DNA of 64,000 nucleotides from Buchnera aphidicola (Macrosiphum euphorbiae) (lineage in GTDB: Bacteria; Pseudomonadota; Gammaproteobacteria; Enterobacterales; Enterobacteriaceae): contig NZ_CP033006.1 of NCBI RefSeq assembly GCF_005237295.1, forward strand, positions 62,001-126,000, written 5' to 3'. The first letter of the stretch is position 1, and each line of letters begins with the position of its first letter. Positions 33,976 through 45,056 of this stretch are shown here, piece after piece. Under the pieces are notes generated by a model. The model was not told the origin of the DNA. It worked only from the letters and a program-made list of their open reading frames with translations, and ran no database searches. Made by a program: the position numbers and the translations under genes.

Positions 33976-34113
33976 AACATTATATTACTAATAATTTATA
34001 TTTTATTTGATGATATCAATTTTCATATTAAAAATGTTTACATGTTTTAAAACTATTTTATATATCAGAAAAATATATATTTTTTTGTATATGTTTAAAT
34101 AGTACTAGTTAAG

Positions 34114-34151
34114 AAAAATCATTTTAATATTTTAATATTAAAATGATTTTT
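34114..34151 (+). terminator. Long AT-rich hairpin between fabB and talA
   Basis: An 18-bp perfect inverted repeat (arms AAAAATCATTTTAATATT and its complement, 2 bases between) is followed by further T residues. It lies 139 bases after fabB and 93 bases before the talA start. It could end the fabB transcript, but the distance is long for a simple terminator. Confidence 0.55.
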
Positions 34152-34243
34152 TATTGTTAATATGTATTGTTCAATTAGTATTAAGTAAAAAATATATTTA
34201 TTATTTCCAATTTATATGTTTTTTTAAAAAAAAGAGAATAAAT

Positions 34244-35194
34244 ATGAATCAATTAACCGCTTTAAAACAATTTTCAACTATTGTTGCAGATACTAGTGAT
34301 ATAGAATCTATCAGTAAGTATAAACCAGAAGATGCAACTACAAATCCATCTTTGATACTTCAAGCAGTGAGTTCAAGTGTTAATCAGAGTTTTGTTGATC
34401 AAGCTATAAAATATGCAAAAAAGAAAGGAGGTTTATATAAAGATCAAATAGTTAATGCAAGTGATAAAATACTAGTTGATCTTGGAATAGAAATTTTAAA
34501 AAAAATACCAGGTTATGTTTCTAGTGAAGTTGATGCACGTTTATCTTTTAGCACAGAAAAATGTATTTTAAAAGCAAATAAATTAATTAATTTATATGAA
34601 GAACAGGGAGTTTCAAGGAGTAGAGTTTTAATTAAATTAGCCGCTACATGGGAATGTATAAAAGCTGCAGAAGAACTTAAAAAAGATAATATTCTTTGTA
34701 ATTTAACTCTTCTATTTTCCTTTGCTCAAGCACGTGCTTGTGCGGAATCAAATGTTTTTTTGATATCCCCTTTTGTTGGACGTATTTATGATTGGTACAT
34801 TTCTCAAAATTTGTTATCTAAGTCTTTTGCAGGAAAAGATCCTGGTGTGACATCTGTCTGTAAAATATATGAATATTATAAAAAGCATAATTATAAAACT
34901 ATTATTATGGGAGCAAGTTTTCGTAATATTCAACAAATATTATATTTATCTGGATGTGATCGATTAACTATTTCACCTATTTTATTAAAAGAATTAGAAT
35001 CTAATACTGGAAAAATTAAAAGAAAACTTAATCCTCCTAATTTTGTTTCAGCACCTCCAATAGCACTTTCTGAAGAAGAATTTCGATGGGAACATAATCA
35101 AGACGCTATGGCAGTTCAAAAATTATCTGAAGGTGTACGTAATTTTGGGAAAGATCAGTTACATCTAGAAAAAATATTTTCTAAAAAAATATAA
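34244..35194 (+). CDS. talA: Transaldolase
   Basis: Transaldolase exchanges three-carbon units in the non-oxidative pentose phosphate pathway. I chose the ATG at 34244 ([19 protein letters not shown]) with AAAGAGAA upstream; an in-frame start at 34154 adds 30 unrelated residues. The 316 residues equal E. coli TalA. The Schiff-base lysine is K131 ([15 protein letters not shown]), and [10 protein letters not shown] is near the start. The pair with tkt resembles the E. coli talA-tktB pair, so talA rather than talB is the likelier orthologue. Confidence 0.96.
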   Translation: MNQLTALKQFSTIVADTSDIESISKYKPEDATTNPSLILQAVSSSVNQSFVDQAIKYAKKKGGLYKDQIVNASDKILVDLGIEILKKIPGYVSSEVDARLSFSTEKCILKANKLINLYEEQGVSRSRVLIKLAATWECIKAAEELKKDNILCNLTLLFSFAQARACAESNVFLISPFVGRIYDWYISQNLLSKSFAGKDPGVTSVCKIYEYYKKHNYKTIIMGASFRNIQQILYLSGCDRLTISPILLKELESNTGKIKRKLNPPNFVSAPPIALSEEEFRWEHNQDAMAVQKLSEGVRNFGKDQLHLEKIFSKKI

Positions 35195-35247
35195 ATTATT
35201 TTAAAAATAAAAACTGACTTGTAATGTTTCAATTTAAAGGAAAATAT

Positions 35248-37245
35248 ATGTGTTCACGAAAAGATTTGGCTAATGCAATTCGTATTTTAAGTATAGATGC
35301 TGTACAAAACGCACAATCAGGACATCCTGGCATGCCTATGGGAATGGCAGATATTGCTGAAGTTTTATGGAGAGATTTTTTAAAACATAGTCCAAGAAAT
35401 CCTAATTGGAATAATCGTGATCGTTTTGTATTGTCTAATGGACATGGTTCTATGTTATTGTATAGTTTATTACATTTAACAGGATACAATCTATCAATAG
35501 AAGAACTAAAAAATTTTAGACAACTTAATTCAAAAACTCCAGGACATCCTGAAACAGGTGAAACGCCTGGTGTAGAAACAACTACCGGTCCATTAGGACA
35601 AGGATTAGCGAATGCTGTGGGCATGGCTATTGCAGAAAGAACTTTAAGCTCTTATTTTAATCGAATAGACTACGATATAGTCAACCATTATACTTGGGTT
35701 TTTGTAGGTGATGGTTGTTTGATGGAAGGTATATCTCATGAAGTATGTTCTTTAGCAGGAACTTTAAATCTTGGTAAATTAATTGTTTTTTATGATAAAA
35801 ACGGCATTTCAATAGATGGAAAAACATCTAATTGGTTTACTGATAATACAGCAAAACGTTTTAAATCTTATAATTGGCACGTAGTAGATTCTATAAATGG
35901 TCACGATTCAGAATCTATAAAAAGAAGTATAGAAGAAGCAAAATCAATAACAAACAAGCCTTCTATTATTATTTGTGATACTATTATTGGTTTTGGTTCT
36001 CCTAATAAATCAGGAACAGCAGAATCGCATGGAGCCCCGCTCGGTGAAACAGAAATTTCTTTAACTCGAAAAGAATTGAATTGGAAGCATCTTCCTTTTG
36101 AAATACCTAAAAAAATTTATAAAAAATGGAATTGTATAGAAAAAGGTTTTGAACTTGAAAAAAAATGGAATAAAAAATTTTCTTTATATAAATCTAAATA
36201 TCCTGATTTGTCGATTGAATACTTACGACGAATGAATAAAGAATTGCCTTTAAATTGGAATACAATAACACAGAATTATATTTGTTCTTTACAAAAAAAT
36301 AGACAAAATATTGCTAGTCGAAAAGCTTCACAAAATACATTAGAAAAATACACTAAAATTGTGCCTGAGTTAATAGGTGGTTCAGCAGATTTATCACCTA
36401 GCAACTTAACTATGTCGTCTTATTCTAATTCTATTACAGACAACTTATCTGGAAATTATATTCATTATGGAGTTCGTGAATTTGGAATGACAGCTATTGC
36501 AAATGGTATATTTCAGCATGGAGGTTTTATTCCTTATACTGCTACATTTTTAATTTTTGTTGAATATGCACGTAATGCAGTTCGCATGGCTGCTTTAATG
36601 AATACTAAACATATTTTTGTATATACTCATGATTCTATTGGATTAGGTGAAGATGGTCCTACACATCAGCCAATCGAACAATTAGCTAGTTTGCGAATGA
36701 CTCCTAATGTAGATGTATGGAGACCTAGTGATCAAGTAGAAACAGCAGTAGCTTGGACAAAAGCTATTGAAAAAAAATCAGGACCTACAGCATTAATTTT
36801 ATCACGTCAAAATCTCGAACAATTTGATAGAAATTCTAAACAGTTAAACAGTATTTCTTATGGTGCATATATATTATATGATTCCGAAAAACCACTTGAT
36901 GTTATTTTTATATCAACTGGTTCAGAGTTAAATATTACGTTAATTGCCGCAAAAAAACTTGTTTCCTTAGGGTATTCTGTACGTGTCGTATCGATGCCTT
37001 CTACTAATGTTTTTGATAGACAAGATGCTACTTATAAAGAATTTATATTACCATCTTATGTTACTAAAAGAATTGCAATTGAAGCAAGTATAGAAGATTT
37101 TTGGTATAAATACGTAGGAATAAATGGTTTAATTATTGGCATGAAAACATTTGGGGATTCTGCTCCTGCAGAAGATTTGTTTAAAAAATTTGGTTTTACT
37201 GTCGAAAATATAGTGCATAAATCAATAATGCTATTAAAATCTTAA
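35248..37245 (+). CDS. tktB: Transketolase
   Basis: Transketolase moves two-carbon units using thiamine diphosphate. The ATG at 35248 ([12 protein letters not shown]), with AAAGGA upstream, gives 665 residues (TktA 663, TktB 667). The ThDP-binding motif [12 protein letters not shown] and active-site regions [28 protein letters not shown] and [19 protein letters not shown] are intact. It lies 53 bases after talA, so the two are probably co-transcribed. With gnd elsewhere in the window they keep the pentose phosphate pathway, which feeds ribose for histidine. Confidence 0.97.
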   Translation: MCSRKDLANAIRILSIDAVQNAQSGHPGMPMGMADIAEVLWRDFLKHSPRNPNWNNRDRFVLSNGHGSMLLYSLLHLTGYNLSIEELKNFRQLNSKTPGHPETGETPGVETTTGPLGQGLANAVGMAIAERTLSSYFNRIDYDIVNHYTWVFVGDGCLMEGISHEVCSLAGTLNLGKLIVFYDKNGISIDGKTSNWFTDNTAKRFKSYNWHVVDSINGHDSESIKRSIEEAKSITNKPSIIICDTIIGFGSPNKSGTAESHGAPLGETEISLTRKELNWKHLPFEIPKKIYKKWNCIEKGFELEKKWNKKFSLYKSKYPDLSIEYLRRMNKELPLNWNTITQNYICSLQKNRQNIASRKASQNTLEKYTKIVPELIGGSADLSPSNLTMSSYSNSITDNLSGNYIHYGVREFGMTAIANGIFQHGGFIPYTATFLIFVEYARNAVRMAALMNTKHIFVYTHDSIGLGEDGPTHQPIEQLASLRMTPNVDVWRPSDQVETAVAWTKAIEKKSGPTALILSRQNLEQFDRNSKQLNSISYGAYILYDSEKPLDVIFISTGSELNITLIAAKKLVSLGYSVRVVSMPSTNVFDRQDATYKEFILPSYVTKRIAIEASIEDFWYKYVGINGLIIGMKTFGDSAPAEDLFKKFGFTVENIVHKSIMLLKS

Positions 37246-37272
37246 ATTTATTTCAAAATTTTTTGAATTTTT

Positions 37273-37303
37273 ATGGGGCTTAATCATAGCCCCATCTCTT
37301 TTT
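37273..37303 (+). terminator. Intrinsic terminator after tkt
   Basis: An 8-bp GC-rich stem (ATGGGGCT / AGCCCCAT) with a 7-base loop, followed by CTCTTTTT, lies 27 bases after the tkt stop. It is one of the most GC-rich hairpins in an otherwise AT-rich window, a good sign of selection. Confidence 0.85.
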
Positions 37304-37352
37304 AAGAATATTAATAATATTTTTTAAAATTAATATAAGACCAGGAAAAAAT

Positions 37353-38480
37353 ATGATTTGCTCAATTACTCAATTGGCACAAAAGCTAATTTCTATTCCA
37401 TCTATTAGTCCAAAAGATTTAGGTTGTCAAACTATTATTATAAAACGTTTACATGCAATGGGATTCACAGTTAAAGAAATTAACATTGATGATACAAAAA
37501 ACTTTTGGGCTTTTAGAGGTACTGGAAAAACATTAACGTTTGCAGGACATACAGATGTAGTATCACCAGGTCAAAATAAAGATTGGGATACACATCCCTT
37601 TAAACCAGAAATCAGAAATGGATTTTTATTTGGTCGAGGTTCTTCAGATATGAAGGGTGCTTTAGCAGCCATGGTTATTGCATGTGAAAGATTTATAGAT
37701 CAATTCCCTAATCATAAAGGACGTTTATCTTTCCTTGTTACTTCAGATGAAGAATCTAGTGCAGTTAATGGTACAATTAAAGTAATAGAATATTTAATGT
37801 CTAAAAATGATTTTATTGATTACTGTTTAGTGGGAGAACCTTCTAGTACTTCTGTAGTTGGTGACGTTATAAAAAATGGTCGACGTGGTTCGATTACAGC
37901 TAATTTAACTATTTATGGAATACAAGGACATATTGCTTACCCTGATTTAGCGGATAATCCAATACACAAAGGATTACCTATTATTTTAAAAATATTATCT
38001 ATAAAATTAGATAATGGAAATGTTTTTTTTTCACCTACTAGTATAAATATTGCAAATATTCATGCAGGAGATGGAACTAGTAACATTATTCCAGGATCTT
38101 TATTTGTTCAGTTTAATGTTCGATTCAGTACGGAAATATCTGAGAAAGAAATTCAAACTAAAATAGTTAATGTTCTTAATAAAAATAATATTGATTATTC
38201 AATTAAATGGTTATTTTCAGGAAAACCATTTCTTACTAAAGAAGGTTTATTAATAGAAACTGTAATACAATCTATTTTTAATTTTAATAAAAAAAAACCT
38301 ATTTTATCTACTTCTGGTGGTACATCTGATGGTCGATTTATTGCTTTAATGGGTTCCGAAGTAGTAGAACTAGGTTTAGTGAACAATACTATTCATAAAA
38401 TTAATGAATGCGTAAAAATATCTGATTTACAATTATTAAGTTCTATGTATGAAGATGTTATGAAAAAATTATTAACGTAA
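37353..38480 (+). CDS. dapE: Succinyl-diaminopimelate desuccinylase DapE
   Basis: DapE releases LL-diaminopimelate in the lysine and peptidoglycan pathway. The 375 residues equal E. coli. The dinuclear zinc ligands are visible in [35 protein letters not shown] and the C-terminal [15 protein letters not shown] precedes the ATG. It converges with the bamC remnant and dapA, which acts earlier in the same pathway. Confidence 0.98.
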   Translation: MICSITQLAQKLISIPSISPKDLGCQTIIIKRLHAMGFTVKEINIDDTKNFWAFRGTGKTLTFAGHTDVVSPGQNKDWDTHPFKPEIRNGFLFGRGSSDMKGALAAMVIACERFIDQFPNHKGRLSFLVTSDEESSAVNGTIKVIEYLMSKNDFIDYCLVGEPSSTSVVGDVIKNGRRGSITANLTIYGIQGHIAYPDLADNPIHKGLPIILKILSIKLDNGNVFFSPTSINIANIHAGDGTSNIIPGSLFVQFNVRFSTEISEKEIQTKIVNVLNKNNIDYSIKWLFSGKPFLTKEGLLIETVIQSIFNFNKKKPILSTSGGTSDGRFIALMGSEVVELGLVNNTIHKINECVKISDLQLLSSMYEDVMKKLLT

Positions 38481-38599
38481 TTTTTTTATAAGTGATGCAG
38501 AATATCATAAAGATAATCTGCACCAATTTCTATAGATGCGCATTTAATTCAAAAAATATTTTTTTAAATCCTACTATTATTTTTAAAAGATTATATATT

Positions 38600-38830
38600 T
38601 TATATAGGAGGAAATATATTATAATTTTCTTTTTCTAGATCTTTATCTGTATAAGGAATACTATATTCTTCTTTTTTTTTGGGGATACTGATCCCTTCTG
38701 GAATAATTAATTTTTTAAATTGATTTTTTTTTAATTCCTTGAATGTGCAAGATGTTATTAAAAATACATTCAATATTTGAAATATTATTATTCGTTTTAA
38801 AAATTTTCTATAATATTTTAAGATTAGCAT
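38600..38830 (-). CDS. bamC: Very short BamC (NlpB) lipoprotein remnant
   Basis: In E. coli bamC follows dapA directly and encodes a 344-residue lipoprotein of the outer-membrane assembly complex. Here the same position holds a 76-residue protein from the ATG at 38830, overlapping the dapA end by 23 bases; a TTG at 38848 is a weaker start. It has a signal peptide with lipobox LITS-C. Its remaining 48 residues ([22 protein letters not shown] ... NIFPPI, abbreviated) align with the E. coli stretch [20 protein letters not shown] ... DIRPPA. This is the unstructured N-terminal segment that binds BamD; both globular helix-grip domains are missing. Confidence 0.78.
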   Translation of the reverse strand: MLILKYYRKFLKRIIIFQILNVFLITSCTFKELKKNQFKKLIIPEGISIPKKKEEYSIPYTDKDLEKENYNIFPPI

Positions 38831-39692
38831 GTTGAATTGCTTTTTCAAGTTGCAAACGTGTAGAATCTAAAATGGGAGTCATAGGTAAACGAAGTGTATC
38901 ACTTTTTATTAATCCTAATTTTTTAGCTAACCATTTTATAGGGATAGGATTAGGTTCTATAAATAATGCTTCATGTAATAAAATTAAACGTTTATTTATA
39001 GATCTAGCCTTAATAAAATCTCCTTTTAATGCATATGAACAAATTTGCATCATGTCTTTTGCAGCAATGTTTGCTGTAACTGATATTACACCTTGTCCAC
39101 CTAATTGCATGAAATCTAAAGCTGTCGCATCATCTCCGCTAATTAATAAAAAATCACTTTTAACCAGTTCTTTTATTTTGTTAATTCTTGATAAATCTCC
39201 AGTTGCTTCTTTAATTCCTATTATATTTTTAAATTGAGCCAATTTAGCAACTGTTTCTGGAAGTAAATCACATCCTGTACGACTAGGAACGTTATATAAA
39301 ATTTGTGGTAATTCAGTATTTTCTGAGATAGCTTTAAAATGTTGATACAATCCTTCTTGAGTAGGTCGATTATAATATGGCGTAACAGTTAAACAACCTG
39401 CAATACCAGATTTTTCAAATCGTTTAGTCAAAGATATAGCTTCTGTTGTAGCATTTGCTCCAGTCCCTGCAATAATAGGAATGCGTTTATCTGCTAATTC
39501 TAAAGTCAACATAACAACATGTACATGTTCTTCTTGACTAAGTGTTGCAGATTCTCCGGTGGTTCCAATAGAAACAATCGCTTTAGTTTTATTAAGAATA
39601 TGATAATTAATTAATCGTTCTAAACTAGAACGACAAATCTGACCTTTTTCATCCATGGGTGTAATTAGTGCAACAATACTTCCTTTAAACAT
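38808..39692 (-). CDS. dapA: 4-hydroxy-tetrahydrodipicolinate synthase DapA
   Basis: DapA condenses pyruvate with aspartate semialdehyde, the first step committed to lysine and diaminopimelate. The 294 residues compare with 292 in E. coli. The Schiff-base lysine is K161 ([10 protein letters not shown]), Tyr133 is in [12 protein letters not shown], and the [10 protein letters not shown] loop is near 43-52. AGGAGG-like sequence (rc of cctcct) precedes its ATG. The gene end overlaps the bamC remnant. Confidence 0.98.
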   Translation of the reverse strand: MFKGSIVALITPMDEKGQICRSSLERLINYHILNKTKAIVSIGTTGESATLSQEEHVHVVMLTLELADKRIPIIAGTGANATTEAISLTKRFEKSGIAGCLTVTPYYNRPTQEGLYQHFKAISENTELPQILYNVPSRTGCDLLPETVAKLAQFKNIIGIKEATGDLSRINKIKELVKSDFLLISGDDATALDFMQLGGQGVISVTANIAAKDMMQICSYALKGDFIKARSINKRLILLHEALFIEPNPIPIKWLAKKLGLIKSDTLRLPMTPILDSTRLQLEKAIQHANLKIL

Positions 39693-40519
39693 TAGTGCGG
39701 TCCTCCTCCATAAAAAATATTTTATGGGATGTTTGACACATTTAAAAATAAAGTATGTAGAAATTATAAGTATAATTTTTTAAAAAATATATTTTTTAAA
39801 AATATAAAAATATTGCAAAATATAATTGGTATTATAAAGTATTAATTGTTTAAGATAATAAAAAATATTTTTTTTATATTAATTTATATTTAATATTTTT
39901 ACTTATCAAATATATATTTTTTAGTTTGTTAAAATTAAACATATTAATTTTAATAATATAGTTTTTTTATGTAAAAAAAGTAGATATTGTGATTATTTTT
40001 AAAATTATTATATAGAATATATTTCATCTACTTAGAGTAAAAAAATAGTAAATTTAAAAAATTTTTTAACATGGAAACTATTTTTTTTTATTATAAATTT
40101 ACGACTTTGGGTTGCATAATACAAGATTTTAATATACTAGACAATATCGAATTTTTTAAATGTAAAAATATAAAAGTCTCAGTGTTAATTCCTATATTAA
40201 TAAAAAATATTAATTTCTAGAAAAGAGATTCGACTTTAATTTTTTTAGTAAAAAATTTCTTTTTATAGAGAAAAACATCATGATTTCATCATTCTATTTT
40301 TAATCAGTTTTTAATCAATTATATTATGTAATTAAATTTCTTTATAAGTTTAAATATAATAATTTTTATAAAAAAATTTTGTTATAAAAGAATTTTGTTC
40401 TATTTAAAATGGAAAATATAACGATATTAATTTGCAAAAATATTAATAATATTTGAGATAAGCATGCTACTAAATAAATTTTCATTTAGCAGCATTAAAA
40501 TATACTAAAAAAATTATTC
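39693..40519. other. Long gene-poor stretch between dapA and aroC
   Basis: These 827 bases are the longest stretch without a recognised gene in the window. They are extremely AT-rich with stops in all frames. The longest ATG frame I noticed is 49 codons (40071-40220, plus strand, starting METIFFYYKF), with no clear homology. It may be the decayed remains of a lost gene; gcvR lies near dapA in E. coli, but I could not align it. I see no RNA gene. Confidence 0.6.
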
Positions 40520-41578
40520 TTAACCACATTGTGCACGAAATCTTAATAAATGATCCATTAGTATAATTGCTACCATTGCTTCAGTTATTGGGACAGCACG
40601 TAATCCTACACATGGATCATGTCGACCTTTAGTAATGATTTTAACTTTCTCTCTTTTTTGATTAATTGTATTTCCTATTTTTCGAATACTTGATGTAGGT
40701 TTAAATGCTACTTTTAATACAATTTTCTCTCCATTACTGATACCGCCTAAAATGCCACCAGAATGATTTGTTAAAAATCCTTTTGGCGTTATTTCATCAC
40801 GATGTTCGCTTCCTTTTTGGTTTACTACTGAAAATCCATCTCCAATTTCTATACCTTTAACTGCATTAATACTCATTAAGGCATGCGCTAAATCAGCATC
40901 AAGACGATCAAAAACTGGTTCTCCAAGTCCTATAGGGATGTTTTCAGCAATAATTGTTATTTCAGCTCCAATAGAATCGCCTGTTTTTTTTAAATGCTTA
41001 ATTAAGGTTTCAAGCTCTAAAATTTTTTCATTATTAGAACAGAAAAAAGGATTTTTTTCTACTTCATTCCAAGATTCAAAAGGACATTTAATATTTCCCA
41101 TGGCTGATAAATAAGCTCTTACAGTTACCCCGCATTTATTTTTAAGATATTTTTTTGCAATAGCACCTGCTGCAACACGCATAGTGGTTTCACGAGCAGA
41201 AGATCTGCCTCCACCACGATAATCTCTTATTCCATATTTTTTTTCATAAGTATAGTCAGCATGTCCCGGTCGGAATAGATTTTTTATATCACTATAATCT
41301 TTAGACCGTTGATCACTGTTATAAATAATTAAACCAATACTAGTGCCAGTTGTAAAACCATTAAATATACCAGAAAGTATATGAATTTTATCTGGTTCAG
41401 ATCGCGGAGTAGTATAACGAGATGTACCTGGTCGTCTTCGATTTAAATCGTGTTGTAAATCTTCGCAAGATAATTCAAGACCTGGTGGTGTACCATCAAC
41501 TATACATCCCAATGCTTCTCCATGTGATTCACCAAAAGTAGTAACACAAAATATTTTACCAATTGTATTTCCAGACAT
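40520..41578 (-). CDS. aroC: Chorismate synthase AroC
   Basis: AroC makes chorismate, the branch point to aromatic amino acids and folate, using reduced FMN. The 352 residues compare with 361 in E. coli; the shortening is at the C-terminus. Motifs visible are [59 protein letters not shown]-type segment and GGISNGEKI. It is divergent from smrB across 290 AT-rich bases in which no other gene is seen. The prmB gene that precedes aroC in E. coli is not there. Confidence 0.98.
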   Translation of the reverse strand: MSGNTIGKIFCVTTFGESHGEALGCIVDGTPPGLELSCEDLQHDLNRRRPGTSRYTTPRSEPDKIHILSGIFNGFTTGTSIGLIIYNSDQRSKDYSDIKNLFRPGHADYTYEKKYGIRDYRGGGRSSARETTMRVAAGAIAKKYLKNKCGVTVRAYLSAMGNIKCPFESWNEVEKNPFFCSNNEKILELETLIKHLKKTGDSIGAEITIIAENIPIGLGEPVFDRLDADLAHALMSINAVKGIEIGDGFSVVNQKGSEHRDEITPKGFLTNHSGGILGGISNGEKIVLKVAFKPTSSIRKIGNTINQKREKVKIITKGRHDPCVGLRAVPITEAMVAIILMDHLLRFRAQCG

Positions 41579-41868
41579 TTTTATTCTTCTATAATTATTA
41601 AAATGAAATAATATAACTATACAGAATAAATAAAAAAAAATGATTTTTTATTTTTCAAAAAATTAAAATTATATATGTAATAAAAAATATCATTCATTAA
41701 GACAGTTTATTTTTTTATATAGTTTTTAATAATATTTTTTTATTTGTTGTTTTTATAAAAACTAAATTATATAATTAGTAAAAAATATCTAAACAATTAT
41801 AAAGATTGCAAGAAAATTGTATATATTTAAAATTTTTAATTGATTAATATTATTGGTAATAAATAATT

Positions 41869-42402
41869 ATGAATAAAAATAGCCGACATACTATTAATTC
41901 AAATATTTTATTTCGTAAATGGTTAAATGGTACTCGTGAGATAGTACAAGATACTATCTTTCATTCGCGAGTCCATAAAAAAAATAATACTAATATAGTA
42001 TCTCAGCGCATTTTTTTTGAACAAAATGCTCATAGTCATTATTTTTCCTATAGAAATAAAAAAGATTTGTTTAAAGATAATCCCGTTTCTTATATACGTC
42101 ATCAGAGTTTATATAGCATATTAAAAAACATAAAAAACGGAAAATATGATCCAGATATTTTTCTTGATTTACATGGTTTAACACAATATCAAGCACAACA
42201 AGCATTAGGTGAATTAATTACAACATGTCAAAAAGAAAAAATATTTTGTGCTCACATTATGCACGGACATGGTAAACATATTCTAAAAAAACAAACACCT
42301 TTTTGGCTATCTCAACATCCAGATATCATAGCTTTCCATGAAGCTCCTAAATTTTTTGGAAGCGATGCTGCAATCATAGTTATAATTGAAGTGAATTCTT
42401 AA
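41869..42402 (+). CDS. smrB: Ribosome rescue endonuclease SmrB
   Basis: SmrB cleaves mRNA between collided ribosomes in E. coli. The 177-residue protein (E. coli 183) contains the Smr domain with DLHGLTQYQAQQALGEL and the catalytic-region HGHGKHILKKQTPFWL, followed by HEAPKFFGSDAAIIVIIE. The N-terminal part (RKWLNGTREIVQDTI) is also conserved. Its presence in a shrunken genome suggests that ribosome rescue on broken or slipped messages matters here. It is upstream of the his operon on the same strand but separated by 438 bases. Confidence 0.96.
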   Translation: MNKNSRHTINSNILFRKWLNGTREIVQDTIFHSRVHKKNNTNIVSQRIFFEQNAHSHYFSYRNKKDLFKDNPVSYIRHQSLYSILKNIKNGKYDPDIFLDLHGLTQYQAQQALGELITTCQKEKIFCAHIMHGHGKHILKKQTPFWLSQHPDIIAFHEAPKFFGSDAAIIVIIEVNS

Positions 42403-42744
42403 AGAAAAAATATAAATATTTTTAACTACTAAATTAAATAATTTTATGTTAAAAATACGAAATAGAATTTTTTTAATAAAATTAAAATTTTCTGATTTTA
42501 AATCAATTATTTTATATTTCATAAAATACATTTTTTAACATAAATAAAAAAGTTTTTTTAAAATTCAATCAAAATAGTATTATTACCTTTTTACATCTAA
42601 AAAATATTTTAATAAAATTTTTTGAGACTAAATTATTATCAATAATTTCGATTTATTATACTTGATTTTTACGATAACATCATGCATGTTTCCAAAATTA
42701 TTTAATTATTAAGTTTTCTTAGTATTATAGAAAATATTCTTTTT

Positions 42745-42780
42745 AAAACCCTTATTTTTTTGGGTTTTTTTATTTTTTAC
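42745..42780 (+). terminator. Terminator-like hairpin in the hisG leader
   Basis: A hairpin (AAAACCC / GGGTTTT) followed by a run of seven T and a second T-run lies 60-95 bases before the hisG start. Its position matches the his attenuator terminator of enteric bacteria. It is 343 bases after smrB, so a simple terminator for smrB is less likely. No leader peptide with a run of histidine codons is visible in the 438-base spacer; the only nearby short frame (ATG-CAT at 42681) has one His. The spacer holds no other recognisable gene. Confidence 0.6.
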
Positions 42781-42840
42781 ACATGTTAAATTATCTAAAT
42801 TTTTTTATTTAATATAAAATAATTTTAAGGAATTTTAAAT

Positions 42841-43740
42841 ATGTTTGACAATAATCGTGTACGTATAGCGATGCAAAAAACCGGTCGTTTAAGCAATGAT
42901 TCTATAAGGTTATTAACGTGCTGTGGTATTAAAATTAATTTAAAGCAACAGAAATTGATAGCTTTTGCTGAAAATATGCCTATTGATGTTATGTTAGTTC
43001 GTGATGATGATATTCCTGGATTAGTAATGGATGGTGTTGTCGATTTAGGTATAGTAGGAGAAAATGTACTTCAAGAAGAGTTATTAAAACGAACATCGCA
43101 AAAATTAGAGTGTTCTTATATTACTTTGAGACGACTCGATTTTGGAATATGTAGATTATCTTTAGCAGTGCCAGTAAACACCATATATTCTAATATAACA
43201 TGTTTAAAAAATATTAGAATAGCCACTTCATATCCTCATTTATTAAAAAAGTATTTAGATAAAAAAAACATCTCATTCAAATCATGCATGTTAAATGGAT
43301 CAGTAGAAGTTGCACCTAGAGCTGGTTTAGCAGATGCTATTTGCGATTTAGTTTCTACAGGAGCTACATTAGAAGCTAATGGTCTACGTGAAGTACAAGT
43401 AGTTTATTACTCCCACGCATGTCTTATTTGTAAGACTGGAGAAATTAATTCTACAAAAAAAGAAGTTATTAATAAATTAATGACTCGTATTAAAGGTGTA
43501 ATTAAAGCTCGTGAATCTAAATATATTATGTTACATGCACCTATAAATAAATTAGAAGAAGTAGTATCTTTACTACATGGAGCAGAAAAACCAACGATTT
43601 TAAAATTGGCAGGGGATGATGAACGAGTAGCAATGCACATGGTAAGTAGTGAAACATTATTTTGGGAAACAATGGAAAAATTAAAATCATTGGGAGCCAG
43701 TTCGATTTTAGTTTTGCCAATTGAAAAAATGATGGAGTAA
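42841..43740 (+). CDS. hisG: ATP phosphoribosyltransferase HisG
   Basis: HisG is the first, feedback-controlled enzyme of histidine synthesis, joining ATP and PRPP. The 299 residues equal the long-form E. coli enzyme. The PRPP-binding loop [17 protein letters not shown] is intact, and so is the C-terminal regulatory domain (about 225-299) that binds histidine. This suggests that feedback inhibition may still be possible even though the leader peptide seems lost. AAGGAA lies before the ATG. It starts the eight-gene his operon; hisD follows after 8 bases. Confidence 0.98.
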   Translation: MFDNNRVRIAMQKTGRLSNDSIRLLTCCGIKINLKQQKLIAFAENMPIDVMLVRDDDIPGLVMDGVVDLGIVGENVLQEELLKRTSQKLECSYITLRRLDFGICRLSLAVPVNTIYSNITCLKNIRIATSYPHLLKKYLDKKNISFKSCMLNGSVEVAPRAGLADAICDLVSTGATLEANGLREVQVVYYSHACLICKTGEINSTKKEVINKLMTRIKGVIKARESKYIMLHAPINKLEEVVSLLHGAEKPTILKLAGDDERVAMHMVSSETLFWETMEKLKSLGASSILVLPIEKMME

Positions 43741-43748
43741 AAACTACA

Positions 43749-45056
43749 ATGAAATCTTTTGAAAATATAATTTATTGGAATAAGTTAAATCTTGATGAAC
43801 AAGAAAAGATATTATTAAGGCCTTTTTTAAAAGAAAGTAATACTATTAAAAAAACTGTTAAAGAAATTATAGAAAGTGTTAAAGTTTTAGGGGATGAAGC
43901 ATTAAAAAAATATACTTTTTTATTTGATAAACATGACATAAATACATTTCAAATTCCACATAAAAAAATTTTTTCAGCTTCATTTTACTTAAATGAAATT
44001 TTAAAAAAATCTATTATAGTTGCAAAAAAAAACATCACTCTTTTTCATAAAGCTCAAATTTCATCAAAAGTAGATATTGAAACAGAAATTGGAGTTCGTT
44101 GTCAGCAAATTAATTTGCCTTTAAATTCTATAGGAATTTATGTTCCAGGTGGAACAGCACCTTTATTTTCTACTGTATTAATGTTGGCAATACCTGCTAA
44201 AATTGCTGGTTGCAAAGAAGTTATTCTTTGTTCTCCCCCTCCAATTAGTAATGAAGTTCTTTATACAGCTCATATGTGTGGAATTAAAAATATTTTTCAG
44301 GTTGGTGGAGCTCAAGCTATAGCTGCTCTTGCACTAGGGACTGAGACTATTCCTAAAGTAGATAAGATTTTTGGTCCAGGCAACGCTTATGTTACAGAAG
44401 CAAAATTACAAGTTAGTTCTGTTTTTAACGGAACTGCAATAGATATGTTAGCAGGACCTTCAGAATTATTAATTATTGCTGATTATAGTGCTAATGCAGA
44501 TTTTATTGCTGCGGATTTATTATCTCAAGCTGAACATGGCATGTCTTCTCAAGTTATTTTGCTGACACCATGTATTGAATTAGCACAAAATGTAATTATT
44601 TCTCTAAATAAACAATTAAAACAGTTATCTAGATTATCAGAAATTTTAATGGCACTAAAAAATAGCACGGTTATTGTTACTAAGAATTTATCAGAATGTA
44701 TTAAAATATCCAATATGTATGCACCTGAACATTTAATTATCCAAACAAAATCCCCTAGAGAAGTACTTAATTATATCTCTAATGCTAGTTCTATTTTTTT
44801 AGGTTTATGGTCACCCGAATCTGCAGGTGATTATGCATCTGGAACGAATCATGTTTTACCAACATATGGACGATCTGTTGCTAATTCTTCTTTAGGATTA
44901 TCTGATTTTCAAAAACGTGTATTAGTTCAAGAATTAACATCTCAAGGATTGATGAAATTATCTAGTACTCTTGAAATTCTATCTTCTGCAGAAAATTTAG
45001 AAGCACATAAAAACGCTGTGAAAATTCGAGTAGATTTTTTAAAGGGAAAAATATGA
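43749..45056 (+). CDS. hisD: Histidinol dehydrogenase HisD
   Basis: HisD performs the last two oxidations to histidine with NAD and zinc. The 435 residues compare with 434 in E. coli. Conserved blocks include YVPGGTAPLFSTVLMLAIPA, GGAQAIAALALGTETIPKVD, FGPGNAYV and the catalytic MYAPEHLIIQT with its Glu-His pair. The stop overlaps the hisC start (ATGA). Confidence 0.98.
   Translation: MKSFENIIYWNKLNLDEQEKILLRPFLKESNTIKKTVKEIIESVKVLGDEALKKYTFLFDKHDINTFQIPHKKIFSASFYLNEILKKSIIVAKKNITLFHKAQISSKVDIETEIGVRCQQINLPLNSIGIYVPGGTAPLFSTVLMLAIPAKIAGCKEVILCSPPPISNEVLYTAHMCGIKNIFQVGGAQAIAALALGTETIPKVDKIFGPGNAYVTEAKLQVSSVFNGTAIDMLAGPSELLIIADYSANADFIAADLLSQAEHGMSSQVILLTPCIELAQNVIISLNKQLKQLSRLSEILMALKNSTVIVTKNLSECIKISNMYAPEHLIIQTKSPREVLNYISNASSIFLGLWSPESAGDYASGTNHVLPTYGRSVANSSLGLSDFQKRVLVQELTSQGLMKLSSTLEILSSAENLEAHKNAVKIRVDFLKGKI

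Noticed and set aside
40071-40220. 49-codon frame in the dapA-aroC spacer as a GcvR remnant
   Set aside because: No convincing alignment could be made and the composition is what AT-rich noise gives.
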